From: Hemileia vastatrix
Taxonomy: Eukaryota > Basidiomycota > Pucciniomycetes > Pucciniales > Zaghouaniaceae
NCBI GenBank assembly: GCA_030280995.1
Contig: JASXTE010000008.1
Span: forward strand, 3,615,001-3,679,000
Reading direction: 5' to 3'
Length of the DNA: 64,000 nucleotides
The notes under the pieces were generated by a model. That model saw nothing but the letters and a program-made list of their open reading frames with translations, searched no databases and was not told where the DNA came from. This document shows positions 23,527 to 35,368 of the stretch, one piece after another. Numbering within the stretch: position 1 is the stretch's first letter; every line of letters starts with the position of its first letter. The position numbers and the translations under genes are program-made.

Positions 23527-25431
23527 TTGCTTGAACTCCGTTGAGCCACAAATCTATGCCTGAATTATGCACACATCATCACCATGTAGGAAATTTTTTG
23601 GCCTTAAATTTGGTCAGAGATTTGTCACAAATTGAGCTCAAGATGAACCTACATTGATCACTGTTTGATCTTGAAAAATCCTAATTTGATCATGAGTTGA
23701 ACTCCCTTTGATCTCACTTTGATCTAACATAAGCTTTTGCATATCCAATATGTCAACTATTCACTTTCAAAAAGATTCGTAATGAATTTCACATGGAATA
23801 TTAGAACCGAAACCAGTAATTTTGAGTAAATGGCTCATCAAAATGATTAATCTACAACAAAATACCATCAAAATTCAATCTGATTACTGAAAAATTTTGG
23901 TAAAATGACTAATAGATATTTAAATTGGAAAATAATATTCCATTTCTCAATTTCAAATTCAAAATATAAATCCTCGTTTCAAATGTGAATTTTGTAGATT
24001 CCTTGCCTTCCTATATTATGAGTAATATTTGAGGTATTTTACACCTTTGTAAATATGGTGATGTGCTGCTAGAAATTATCTCTGTTTCAATTCAACTTTA
24101 TTGAAGCTTGATTCCAGAATGATACATATTTTATAACTATTTTGAGAAAAAAGTCACTAGTAATGAATTCAGCCTTTTATCTGTCCTTTATTAAACCTCA
24201 CTTAATCCTACTTAAATCCAAATTGACCCACAAAAACCTTATTTGGGATATTTTTTAGCCCAGGATGATTCAAGATTGGAGCAAAATATTATTTTAAATA
24301 TCCAATATGCCTATTGATTAAATTTCTTCAAGCTTACTTTAAATTCACATTAACATTAACTTTCACAGGAAATATTAAACACAAATCTTGAAAATATAGT
24401 ATTTAAAATCATAATAAATATAATATAATATGCTTACAACAAAATTTTCTTTCTGGATTAATTGAAACAAAAAATTGTTCATTTGTGAAAATAGAAAAAA
24501 TACTATCCATCCTGAATTTAGAATTCATTTTTAAAAATTTAATGCCCCCTCACTTTCAAGTTTATCATGTATTTCGAAAATTATATTTTTAATAATTTTG
24601 TGAATAGTACACCTGAGATATAAACTTGGGGATATCAAAAACTAAAACATCAGCAAATTGAAATGTTTTTTATTGTTATGAATGGAAATAATGATTGAAA
24701 AACACCATTAGAGCAAGTTTGATTTTGAATAATAGGCATACTTTCTCATGTAAATTTCAAGAAAAATAATTTTTATTCTTACATAAGTTGCGGTGGATAC
24801 ATTTGAGCTCAAAAAGAATTAAAATTGACAAAATAAGACTTCTATAATTCATATTCAAAAATGAAATCACCCTTCATTATCTACCTGTAAACTATTTTAA
24901 ATTGAATAATTTCAAAGTCAGTATATACTGTTTTTATTTTTTCTTCTAAAAAATTTATTATATAGATTAATAGTCATAAACAGTTGACATAGATGTTAAA
25001 TTTATATAAGCAATCTTTAATTCATAAAATGATAAAACTATCTTTTATGTAAAAAGTGATGAAGGAAAAAAATATTATTAAATTTTTGATGCACTATCAA
25101 TAAAATTGAAGATAGAGCATATCAAAAGTTTAAACTTAATTTCAATTTTGATATCATCATTTTATTTTATTTTACTTGAGTAGAAAACAGATTCTAAATC
25201 TCAATATAATTTTAAATCCCATTAGTTTGTAGATTTCAACATTTGAAACTATGAAATAAATATTTATGAAAGAATTTTACAATATTTGCCCTTCTAAAAA
25301 CTCATAAATCCAACTTCAAATCTTCTAACCTTCACAAGTAACCACAATGCATTCTGAAAATACTCTATATTTAAATAATTAAAGGTAAATAAAATTATGT
25401 TTTTATTCTTTATTTCAATTTTTGATAAATA

Positions 25432-25462
<31 letters not shown>

Positions 25463-27171
25463 ATTTCTTAAAAAGTCTAAGAGGGAACTTAATAGTGGTT
25501 TTGGCATTAGATATATAGATTCAACTTTCAAAAAATTTGTTTGGAATAAGTTACAAAGACAAAAAGGATATATTTTGATGAAAGAATACTGATTTAGGTT
25601 CTCTTAAAATATTATTAACCATTTTTATGGAATATTAATCCATGGTTATCATTCTTTATGATATTATCATAGAATTTTTTCCTTTTTTAATATAATGATT
25701 TTCTATTGTGTGGTATGTAGGCTAAGATAAGTTTAAAAGATTTATTGAAGATATATATACCAGAAACAGTATAATCTGTAGATTTATAACTATAACTTAC
25801 TTTTCTGATGTTTTACATCATTGATAAGTAGCTCATGCATTACACAAGTAAATAATTATAGTCTCTGGAAATAACTCCTTGTGAATTTCAATTTTTTTGT
25901 TATTCTTAAAATCATTACTCAAATAAACTAAAAATTTCTTCAAATATTGATTGAAAGAAGGAGTTACAAAATCTTATTTTGTAGTTATAAAAGTTTGAGT
26001 TATTTTTCATATTATCAAGTATAATGAACATTTGTAAATTTTAACTTGAAAACTAGTGATCATAGCAAAGTAATACTGGAAGAATCAGATAAAAAGGGTG
26101 GAATAAAGTCATAGCACAACAGGAAATGATACAAAATTGTTGATTTTTATCTCACAAAATTCAACATATTTTTAACATATTTTACCACCTTTAGATAATG
26201 TTTAGTGGATTTTAACATTATTATAACAAGCAAACTTAACAATGTTTTTATTTTTTTAACAAAAATAAATATTCTTAGATCATTTTTTTTAAAAATATGA
26301 CTTATTTTTATGCTTTATCTACAATAGTTAGTAGTTTTTTTTGCAGAAATTAATTGTTTTGATATTCTATTTTTGAATTTTTTAAGAGACTTCATTGCAT
26401 TAAAGTTTTGTAATAATTTTTCATTAAAGCATCATATTTTAAATCTAGAGATTTGGTTTTGAAATAATATATATTTTCATGTTAATTGACTCATTATTTT
26501 TGGATTGATAAATTATGTTAAAATTGGGATTGCTTATTTTTAGTGAGTGTACATCATAGTTTGTTTTCAAATCAAAGATTAATAAATGGTGAAATTTGGT
26601 AAAATTCTAAATATCTTTTAAACCTTTTTGATTTAAATAATGTTTAATGTTATGTAATCATTCTATAAGTAGAACACAGTTAAAATCTGATAATGGTACA
26701 TTGCTTTCAATTTCTAATACTAAAATTCTATTCTACTTGAAACAATGTAAACTAAAGCTTGGTATCTTATAAGTAACTCACAATTTTCAAAAATCATATT
26801 TCCAACTTTTTAAACATGATACACATTAAAATATATTTTTAGAATAATTTCCTAATTAGTTTCAAATACTAGAAAATAATGACCTCAATTTATTTTAATA
26901 CTTAAACCATTCTGATGAGTGAATTTCACAATCCTCTAACTAACATATGGTTACCATTTATACACATATGCATGATTTCTCCTTTTTTTTAATTTTAGCT
27001 GAATCTAAAAAGTAAAATCACATGTTGAATATCATCTATTGATAAACTTCTTATATTAGAAGCTAATATTTCATATGAGAAATTTGTTATTGAGTTTGGG
27101 AAACTTTAATAAGTGTTGGGTATTATAATTGAGCCATTTATTCAAGTAAATAAAAAAGGATGACCTTCTAA

Positions 27172-27238
<67 letters not shown>

Positions 27239-27437
27239 AAAATTAATTATATAGCAGCATTTAACCATGTTTTTATACTAATGTCATATAAAAAAAGGGA
27301 TTGAACTAAAACTTTCAGTAAAGAAAATAAAAATAAGATAAGTTAATAATCTTGTTTATATTCTCATATTTTTGAAATGGCTTACTTAAGGGAGAAAATT
27401 ATTTGGTTTTAGAGTACAAGAATTTCTAGATAAAAAT
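23527..27437. other. Gene-free left arm of the DNA transposon
   Basis: About 3.9 kb of very AT-rich sequence without a credible open frame on either strand. Short (TA)n tracts lie at 25434-25462 and 27177-27235. No tRNA, rRNA or transposon-like coding sequence was recognised. Confidence 0.6.
27177..27235. repeat. (TA)n dinucleotide repeat
   Basis: About 29 uninterrupted TA units. The apparent YIYIYI reading on the minus strand is a translation artefact. Confidence 0.95.
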
Positions 27438-28937
27438 TGTCAGCCTGTATATCTCCAGGACTGAGTAAAAAGTAATTATAAGTTATGTTAAACACATGAA
27501 CTATACATGGGAATAATAAATAAGAGTACACAAATAGTATACATAAGTAAAATTATGATAATACACAAAAAATGCCATTATAACACCTTATATACACGCA
27601 TATATCCACCTTTTATAGGTCTTATGTACTTAATATTAAGTTGGAATATGTTAGGGTAATCTTAAGAACCTTAAGTATAAGGCTACATAATTTTTAAGTA
27701 CACTTAAAGCTGTTATATTCATTGTTTTATGCAAAAAACAAGAAATGCGCTTTATTTCACTTAAAAGTTGACTATATGCGCTATAAAATTGAGAATATCA
27801 AAATTGCGCTTTGAAAGATCAATTGGGCTCATTTAGAACTATTGATTTGGCTATTTAAATGCATAAAAATAACACTTTTCAAATTTGGTGTTTTTTATGC
27901 CAGAAATGGCTTCTGTGTACTGGCCACATACTGCCTGCTTTTTTCCCGTGTGAATAGCTTCATTTTTAGCAAAGTTAGCTTTTTCACACTATAATTACCC
28001 CACATTCTACGCCCACTGTGGGGAAACACACTAAAATAGGCGACAGGCGCTTATTTAGTGTCCTAGCTTAATTAATAATGCATTGACCTTGTTTATATGC
28101 ACTAATTTCATTAATAACCTCACTCTTGGCACTTTATTTCATCACCACGCTTAAATTCGCCTAATTTTAGTCAAGGATTTACCCGTGCAAGGCCTGCCAA
28201 GAACTGCATGTAGTTACCCCACATCTCACGCTCTTTTTTAAGTTTTTGGGTGGTTTCTCAGTCAATTTTGGTTATTTTTGAATGGGAATTTCATGTAGTA
28301 TAATGTCAGGATTAGCCCCATTATTTCTACAGTCAATCCCCCTTATTATTAAGCTATTATTAACCTTAAAAAGTCTCCTTTAGTCCTTAATATTATTGTT
28401 TTATACACATATACTCTCTTTTTGTCTTTTTCTTTAATTTTGATGGATTTCCCTTATTATTTCAGGATTTTGGCGGTTATTACTCTTCTAATTATGTCAT
28501 GGGTCACTGGGAATGTTGATGGGAATTTCTATTAGTTGTTTAGAGGCGTGATTAACTGTGTATTTGGTGGTATATCAAGGGAATCATTGGGGAACTCAGT
28601 GTGTATAAAAGGAGGAGGTTTTTGGGTTGTATTTCTTCATTCTTTATCATTACAATTTAACCAATATAACCAAACCAATTACAATACATATCAATTAGTA
28701 CTTTTATAAGACTTTTGAATAGTATCTGAATTTATATAATCTATTTTTCTACCAACTATAAAGATTGTAAGCCATATATAAGAATAGTGAGAATTATATT
28801 ACTGAGACCTTTATATTTGATTATATTTTACAACTTAGTGGATTAGAACTACAGTATTCATATAGGACCATTAAAATCTTCTAGACAACTGACTATTCAA
28901 GCTAGTTCACGTCCTTGTACTTGACCCTAGCCTGACA
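27438..28937 (+). mobile_element. Solo LTR, third family, TSD AAAAT
   Basis: 1,500 bp starting TGTCAGCCTGTATATC and ending CCCTAGCCTGACA, with the perfect 5-bp duplication AAAAT at 27433-27437 and 28938-28942. A TATA box, TATAAAA at 28604-28610, supports plus orientation, with transcription expected to start just downstream. An inverted, nearly identical copy is at 55509-57011. No internal coding region is attached. Confidence 0.94.
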
Positions 28938-30899
28938 AAAATCTTCACAATATAGTTTGACCCTCTCAAAAAGAAAATTCCTCAAATTTTACTATCACAT
29001 TTTATATATTTGTTAAGTAATAGAAAATGGAGTTGTGTCTTTGACAATGAAGCTTTAGAAAATGAAATAAATGATTTAAATTTATAATATAATTTTTGAA
29101 ACAATAAATCATGTATTCAAAAAAAATTATATATCTTACAATCAAGATAACAGTATTAATTAAGCAACTCTAACAACTTTGGAAAGAAAACAAGAAAAAA
29201 ATAATTAGTAAAATGCATAAGTTATTTTTAGAATTTAAGGAAACTTAATAGCTCTACCTGTAAACTAGCCTTAAAGCAGGTTTGGATTTAACATGTGGAA
29301 ATTCATACATAGTACCCTTCCATCATTAGAGCAGAATAAAATTTATGTAGTTTTATTTTTTTAATTTATAATAGTATTTTTATTTTTGGCTTTTTCATTA
29401 GTATAACTATATATTTTTTAACTTTTTTGTTTTTCATAACATAAGTTCAAAGCTGCACATCACTACTTCAAGATGAAACTCCATATAATGTAATAAATGA
29501 ATGATATATTATAATGAATTTTACTAGAGACTTTTCAAAAATGGTGATTAAGAATACTTATTATAATTTTTTAAATTTTTATTATTATTCTATCTCTTGA
29601 AAGGAGATGGCCATATCTCAATTTAATTAGTTTTTCCTCAGAAAAATTTATTCTTGATCTAAATAAAATTGCATCACTATTAACTAGATGTTATTATACA
29701 ATTTTAACAATTTTTTTATCTGAACATAGTTGAAAGTATGTATAAATTAAAGTGTTTCCACATAGTCTTACTATTATCCCACAATTATTTTCACATTTAG
29801 ATTTCATTATAACTGTAAAATAAGTTTTTCAATAATTTTAATAATACCTTAATATTTAATAATATAGTTACATAGTAGATTTTTTATCCTTTTTTTTATA
29901 TGAGGCTTATTATATAAACACCACTTTTAGATTTTATCCATTTTGATGTCTGATAATTTAAATTTTCATTTAACTACCCAAATTATATCAAAAAAAATTC
30001 AAAAGTATATTTTTTTAATGTACTCTTTTTGATAAACTTATCATTTCTTATAGGTTATTCTTCAACTATTTATTGTAATTAATTACCCACTCATTTATGG
30101 TCTGTTATTGTTGTTCATTAAATACAGACAAAATAAGGATACTCTCATATTATATTGGAGTTTTAAATTAAAAAGTAAATACTAGTGGCTGGTATTAAAT
30201 ATGAAGTTGTTATAACTAAGTTGAACATTAATTAATTATTAAATGGCATTTTATATTACAAATTTTATTGAATGTATATAAAAATAACACTCAAGAAATA
30301 TATATAAGATATATATATAACCATTGTATATCAAAAATGAAGTACTTATCAACATGGTCTTTTTAAATGATTTTCAAATTTACTTAAAGAGACATTAATA
30401 TTACCAATTCAAATTTTATATCAAATATAACAATATTATTATTTCATTTTTAATTATTTTACAAAAAATTTGAGTTTCAAAGTAATTTAATTCAGTATTT
30501 AATGAATGTTTTTGAAAAATATTTTTAAAAATAGAAATAACCCCTCACAAAAAAAAATATAATTTTTTTTACTTACAATTTGCACCATATTTCTACCCTT
30601 AAAATATTGGTATTCTTCTAACAAAAATATTTTTTAAATAAATTTAAATTTTTTTTCATTATTCAATTACAAAATGTCAAATTTATAATTTATTTTACCT
30701 TACTAAAAAATTTAGCTGAAAATTTAATTTTGTATTTCCAAAAAATAAACTTAAATGTCAAAAATTAAAAAAACAAAATTATAAATATAATTATGAGAAA
30801 GAGGTAGATTAAATTTATAATATTCATATAAAAAAAATTCATATATTTTATGGTGTTTGAATTTTAAATTTAATGTATTAAAAAATAATTATTAAATAA
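28938..30899. other. AT-rich gene-free stretch
   Basis: Nothing recognisable apart from A/T tracts. No open frame of useful length and no repeats shared with other parts of the window. Confidence 0.55.
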
Positions 30900-31618
30900 C
30901 CAAGCCAAATGAAATTGGCTTGGATTTTTGGTATCACTATCACTTATTTTTTTTCTTATACTCACATTTTAATTTTTAATTTTTTTTTTCTACATTTCTC
31001 ATTTTTTTTTTATGATTTTTAATGTTTTTAAGACCGAAGTTGCTTTCAAACAACTTCGGTCTAACGTTTCTCTCACTTTCCCACCAGATTGCACCTGGTA
31101 GGGAAAGTCGCTTCCATTTTAGAGACCAAAGTCCCTTGCAGGGACTTTGGTTTCTCTGTGTGCATTGCACAGCCAGAAAAAAACTGGCTGTGCAATGCAC
31201 TGCATGCAGCACATGCAACACGCATCGCTGCTGCAAGTAATGCGCATTGCATGCAACACGCGTTTCTGCTGCATGCAGCACGCATTGCATGTGCTGCGCA
31301 TATCTCATGCAGCTGACTTGATATCAGCTGCATGAGATATGGTAGCGATTGTGCAACGCGCGTTACTTGCAGCAGCAACGCGCGTTGCACACTGCTTTGG
31401 CCACCTCCCAGCCTAGTAAATTAGCTGGGAGGGTGGCAAACATTACAGCAAGCAATTGAAGTTGCTTTTAGCGACTTCAATTGCTTGAAAGAGACACTTC
31501 CAGCCAGGGGAAACCTGGCTGGAAGTACTAAATTGCAATGTAAGGGACCCAAGCCAATTTCAAAGGCTTGGGTCATAAATTAAGGTTTCTAAAAAGCAGC
31601 CAGTATAAATCTGGCTGC
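30900..31618. repeat. Array of about twelve consecutive hairpins
   Basis: A GC-richer island. After an isolated first hairpin (30900-30923) almost every segment from 31031 on folds back on itself: 31031-31062, 31076-31107, 31121-31157, 31161-31199, a compound foldback 31201-31300 rich in TGCATGCAGCA, 31300-31340, 31351-31390, 31400-31437, 31449-31487, 31496-31526, 31546-31574 and 31596-31618. Stems are 8 to 17 bp with short loops. Some stem sequences recur (CAGCCAG/CTGGCTG three times, CCAAGCC/GGCTTGG twice). Open frames here are side effects of the repeats. The function is unknown; structured RNA, small-RNA source or transposase-binding region are possible. Confidence 0.85.
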
Positions 31619-32662
31619 AATAAAAAGTAAATTTTTTAAATAAAATACATAAAAAAATAAAAATGTGTTCAAATAAAATATACAACACTCTTCAGCCAGT
31701 AAGAAACAGCCTTCCATTGTTACACATAGAAACAAAATCAAATGTTTCTTTCATCAACATTGGCCATGTTTCAATATTTTGAACCAAGTAAGATCAGGAA
31801 AAAGGTCACCGCAAAAAAATTGCATAATTAAAAGTCTCCCAATTTAATATGGTGCGGAGGTTCATATTTTAGAAATAGGTGGTGCACATTATAGTTCCCT
31901 TTAAAAAAATTCAAAAATGAATTAATTTTGGCGCAATGTAAATTTAAATGTGATGAGTGTATGTTTTTTAGCTACGTGAAACATGGTAGTTAGAATTATG
32001 TGGCGTCAATTTTTTTTAGATGTGAAATTCAGTGTTCCACAAATGTGCATCTGTACAACATGCAGCCAATTAAATTCTAGCTGGAATTAGTATATGCATA
32101 GGAAAAAATGATCATGCTGTGTACAGTGCCTTGGCAACATCATTCTTGGAATTTAGATGAAGTTTATCATATGACTTGGAGAGCTGCATTTTTTTGAAAA
32201 TGTGATCAGTGAAAATTCATGATATATACATCTGTTTGCCACCCAATTTATTTTTCCTTTCTCTTTCTCACTTACCTTTTTCAAAAATTATCAATCATAT
32301 TTTTGCTTTATCATTTTGAATTATTGGTACTATTTTCTTGACCTTATCTAATTACCGGTAAGCAAATTTTTCTTGCTATTGCATTTCATATCATTTTGGT
32401 TTGTTACACTTTTTTACACTTTTGACAAGTTAATCTAATGATTCTAATTCTGAATTTATTTTTATGGTATCTTTTACTGTACCCTTTCGATTCATTATAA
32501 AATAATTCTTTTTCAGTTAACTTAAAGTTTTTTTATTTGTTTGTCAATTTACTTTTCTTTATTCCTTATCAAAAATGTTCAATTTATTTATCTAACCATT
32601 TATTTTTTAAAACAGTGATTATAAAATTAACTTTATAATTAATTTTGATCTATCAGCTACAA
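31619..32662. other. Region upstream of the TET/JBP-like gene
   Basis: AT-rich sequence with no open frame. It probably contains the promoter of the gene beginning near 32663, but no defined element could be assigned. Confidence 0.4.
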
Positions 32663-34573
32663 ATGGAAGAAGATTTTATAGACATGTAAGTTCATGTTTT
32701 GCTTATCATTTTTCTATATTTCTTTAATACTTTCTCAACCATTATATTATTAATATGAAAAGTAAAACATCATCTCGTACTTGCTGAAAGCATACAGGAT
32801 AATGTTTTGCTTTTCATAATAATAATTAGATTTTTTGTACTTTACCTTTAATTTATTGATTTTTAAGTTGTTTCAAAGTCTCGTACTTGCTGAAAGCATA
32901 CAGGACAATGCTACAATTTAAAAATTAATAATTTATTGAAGTATAACTTTCTAAGTCAATATATTGATCAGAGCAAGATTTTTCATTTTATATATGTGGA
33001 TATCATAATTCCGTAAATTTTTTAATATTACTAGTGTATTGGAGTTATACTTTCATTATATTATTAATATTAAGTGTAGAGCCAAATCTCGTACTTGCTG
33101 AATGCATACAGGATAAAGCTATACTCTTTATATGTATAATTTAATAAAGTATACCTTTGAAACGCTTTCTTAATATTTGAAATAAAGAAAAAGTATATAA
33201 ATTTACTAATATGTAGATATGCTAACTTTTGTATTTCTAATATTGAAGATATGATAAAGTTAAAGGTATCATTGACTGATAATTGAAATTATGTTACTAT
33301 TTTCTAATTTTTGATTTTTTTCTATTTTAAATCAAAATTGAATTCTCTTAGGATTGAACCATCAATGAGTAACGATTTGAAAAAAAAAATGGCCAGGGAA
33401 GAACTCTAACAATAGGTGGGCAAAAGACATTGCTACTGGAATGAAACTTGTAAACGCTCTTGGAATGGATACAATCGGGAAGAAGCCACATTTCTATGCA
33501 CGATCTTATGGAAATAATATGACAGATTGCAATAATTATTACAATTTTTTTCCTGGATGTAGTATTTATAAACCAAAAGGTGTCTTAATACCTAATGTTC
33601 TTGTGCAGACTTTTGAAATTCATGAGCTCAAAGAACTAGATATGTTAGAAGCTACGGTGCAATGCATTAAGGATCTTTCTTACTGCGAACATGAAATTAA
33701 AAATAATGGTTATCATCGAAGAGCTGGTGGTTTTGGAAAAATGTTTGGTGGTGGCTTTATTTTAGATAGAAAGAAATCTTTACATATTCGTAAGTATCAC
33801 TTTTTTTAATTTAAATACTGAATTTTTGAATGCTTTTCCTTGCAGATGAATACACTGATGATATTGTAAAAACGGATGAATATAAAAAACGAATGAAGAG
33901 GATTGCAATGTACTTTGAATATTTTTTTAAAAAAATATCATATGTAAAGTACAATGAGGCAACTAATCTTTGCGCAAAACTTGGTATTCCTGGATTTTTA
34001 AAAGTTTCTAGTGAAGAAGAGGGTGTACCGTTTGCTAGTAATTTAACTTGGACATCTGGAAGGAATGGTAATGGGTTCTCTAATGAGGTTCATCTCGATA
34101 AGGATGCAAGTGAGTATACTTTAGGAATATTTTTTCCTAAAGATACAGAAAAAAACACCATTCATATGAAGTATGATAAGACCCAACCATGACAAATAGG
34201 TGGAGAACTTATGTTTCCCGAAATTCGAAGTAAAATCAACTTTGAAGCAACTAATGGAATAACAGTGACATTATGGCCTGCCAATCAACTAAGTCATTTT
34301 ACCTCAAGATGTCATGAAATTCCTGGCTTCACTAGGATAGGTTCTTCTATTCAAATCAGCACTAGACTTTTTCATGCTATAGAAAAGCTTAATGTTTTTG
34401 ATATTGATATTTCAGAATACTTAGAAATTAAAAAAGAAAAATTTAGGTTAGAATATTTGATTAGTGCTTTGAGATTTTTTTTGAAAAGAGATGACTTAAT
34501 AGAGGAAGAAATAGAATCAGCAAAGTATTATTTATCTAATGTTAAGACAAATCTAAAAAATCTAGATATATAA
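32663..34573 (+). pseudogene. TET/JBP-like 2-oxoglutarate/Fe(II) dioxygenase
   Basis: Family role: oxidises 5-methylcytosine (TET) or thymine (JBP) in DNA using Fe(II) and 2-oxoglutarate. Visible core: the HxD iron motif in NEVHLDKDASEYTLGIFFP (His 34091-34093, Asp 34097-34099), a GGELMFPE strand, the second iron His in NQLSHFTSRC (34295-34297), and the 2-oxoglutarate Arg in GFTRIGSSIQIS (34334-34336). Introns: 33790-33845 (GTAAGT to TTGCAG) joins two readable frames exactly, and an upstream intron 32686-33351 may join a tiny first exon starting ATG at 32663. Lesions: an in-frame TGA at 34190-34192 just before the GG strand, and a stop upstream of 33390 next to a 10-A run that suggests a 1-base slip. 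Catalytic residues are all kept. The family call rests on motif order, not on a search. Confidence 0.78.
32773..33119 (+). repeat. Three copies of a 27-bp repeat in the putative first intron
   Basis: The unit begins TCTCGTACTTGCTGAA and ends GCATACAGGA. Copies are at 32773-32799, 32879-32905 and 33087-33113, all on the plus strand, with one or two differences. The first and third also share an upstream CATTATATTATTAATAT. Each can form a small TGCT-GAA-AGCA hairpin. Confidence 0.85.
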
Positions 34574-35368
34574 ATATTAAAAATTTATATTATATATACA
34601 CAACTTAATGCAAATTTAATCATGATAAATACTGGGAGTAGCTGTAACATTTTCAGTTTTGATAATTATAGTATTATCTATTTTTTTATTTGGGAAATAA
34701 AATAATTTTTTTCATAATATTATAAGAAAATTTGATTTACTTTTGAGGAAATATATAAGTTTTGAAATCTTTAAATGTCATTTTTATTAAATTGGTAGCA
34801 AAGGTTCTAAAATAAAAAAAACTATAATAAAGAATTTGAAATATATTAGCCATAAAAATGTGCTTTTAATGCTACCAAATTAACTGTATAGTATTTTAGG
34901 TCAAACAGGCTTATTAATAAAAAAGTTAATAATAAAGAGTTGAAGAAAGAATTTTGAATCAATAATAGATTAAATTGTATTTTTTTAAGAATGTACTCAT
35001 TTAATTATTTAAATTGTTCTACTTCTTATTAAAAATGTTACAATCAACAAAAATATTTGTAATAATTAATAGATTATATAATATTAAAGGTAAAGTAACA
35101 AAACTAGAGCAGTTATCATATTTTTATATACAATAAAATATTTAAGAATTTAATACAAGTATTTGAAATCATATAAGTAGATTTTAAAATCTTTGTTATT
35201 GCTGGACTTACAATAATTTTTTTTAATAATTAATTTAGAAAATCATGTCAAAGTTTACTTAATAAATTTCAAAGATGGTCACATTTTTGACGTATTTGAA
35301 GGAAAATAACTTGAATTATACAAGATATATCATATAGACAGAACTTTATCTATTTACATGTTGGAATA
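34574..35368. other. Intergenic, convergent gene ends
   Basis: AT-rich spacer between the 3' ends of the dioxygenase gene and the minus-strand unknown gene. No further feature seen. Confidence 0.5.

Noticed and set aside
30976..31390. Overlapping open frames on both strands with Cys/His/Met-rich peptides
   Set aside because: They come from TGCATGCA-type words in the hairpin array; mirrored frames on both strands show that structure, not coding, drives them.
32773..33119. CRISPR array or mini-exons
   Set aside because: Only three units with unequal spacing, and no GT donor follows the units; eukaryotic context.
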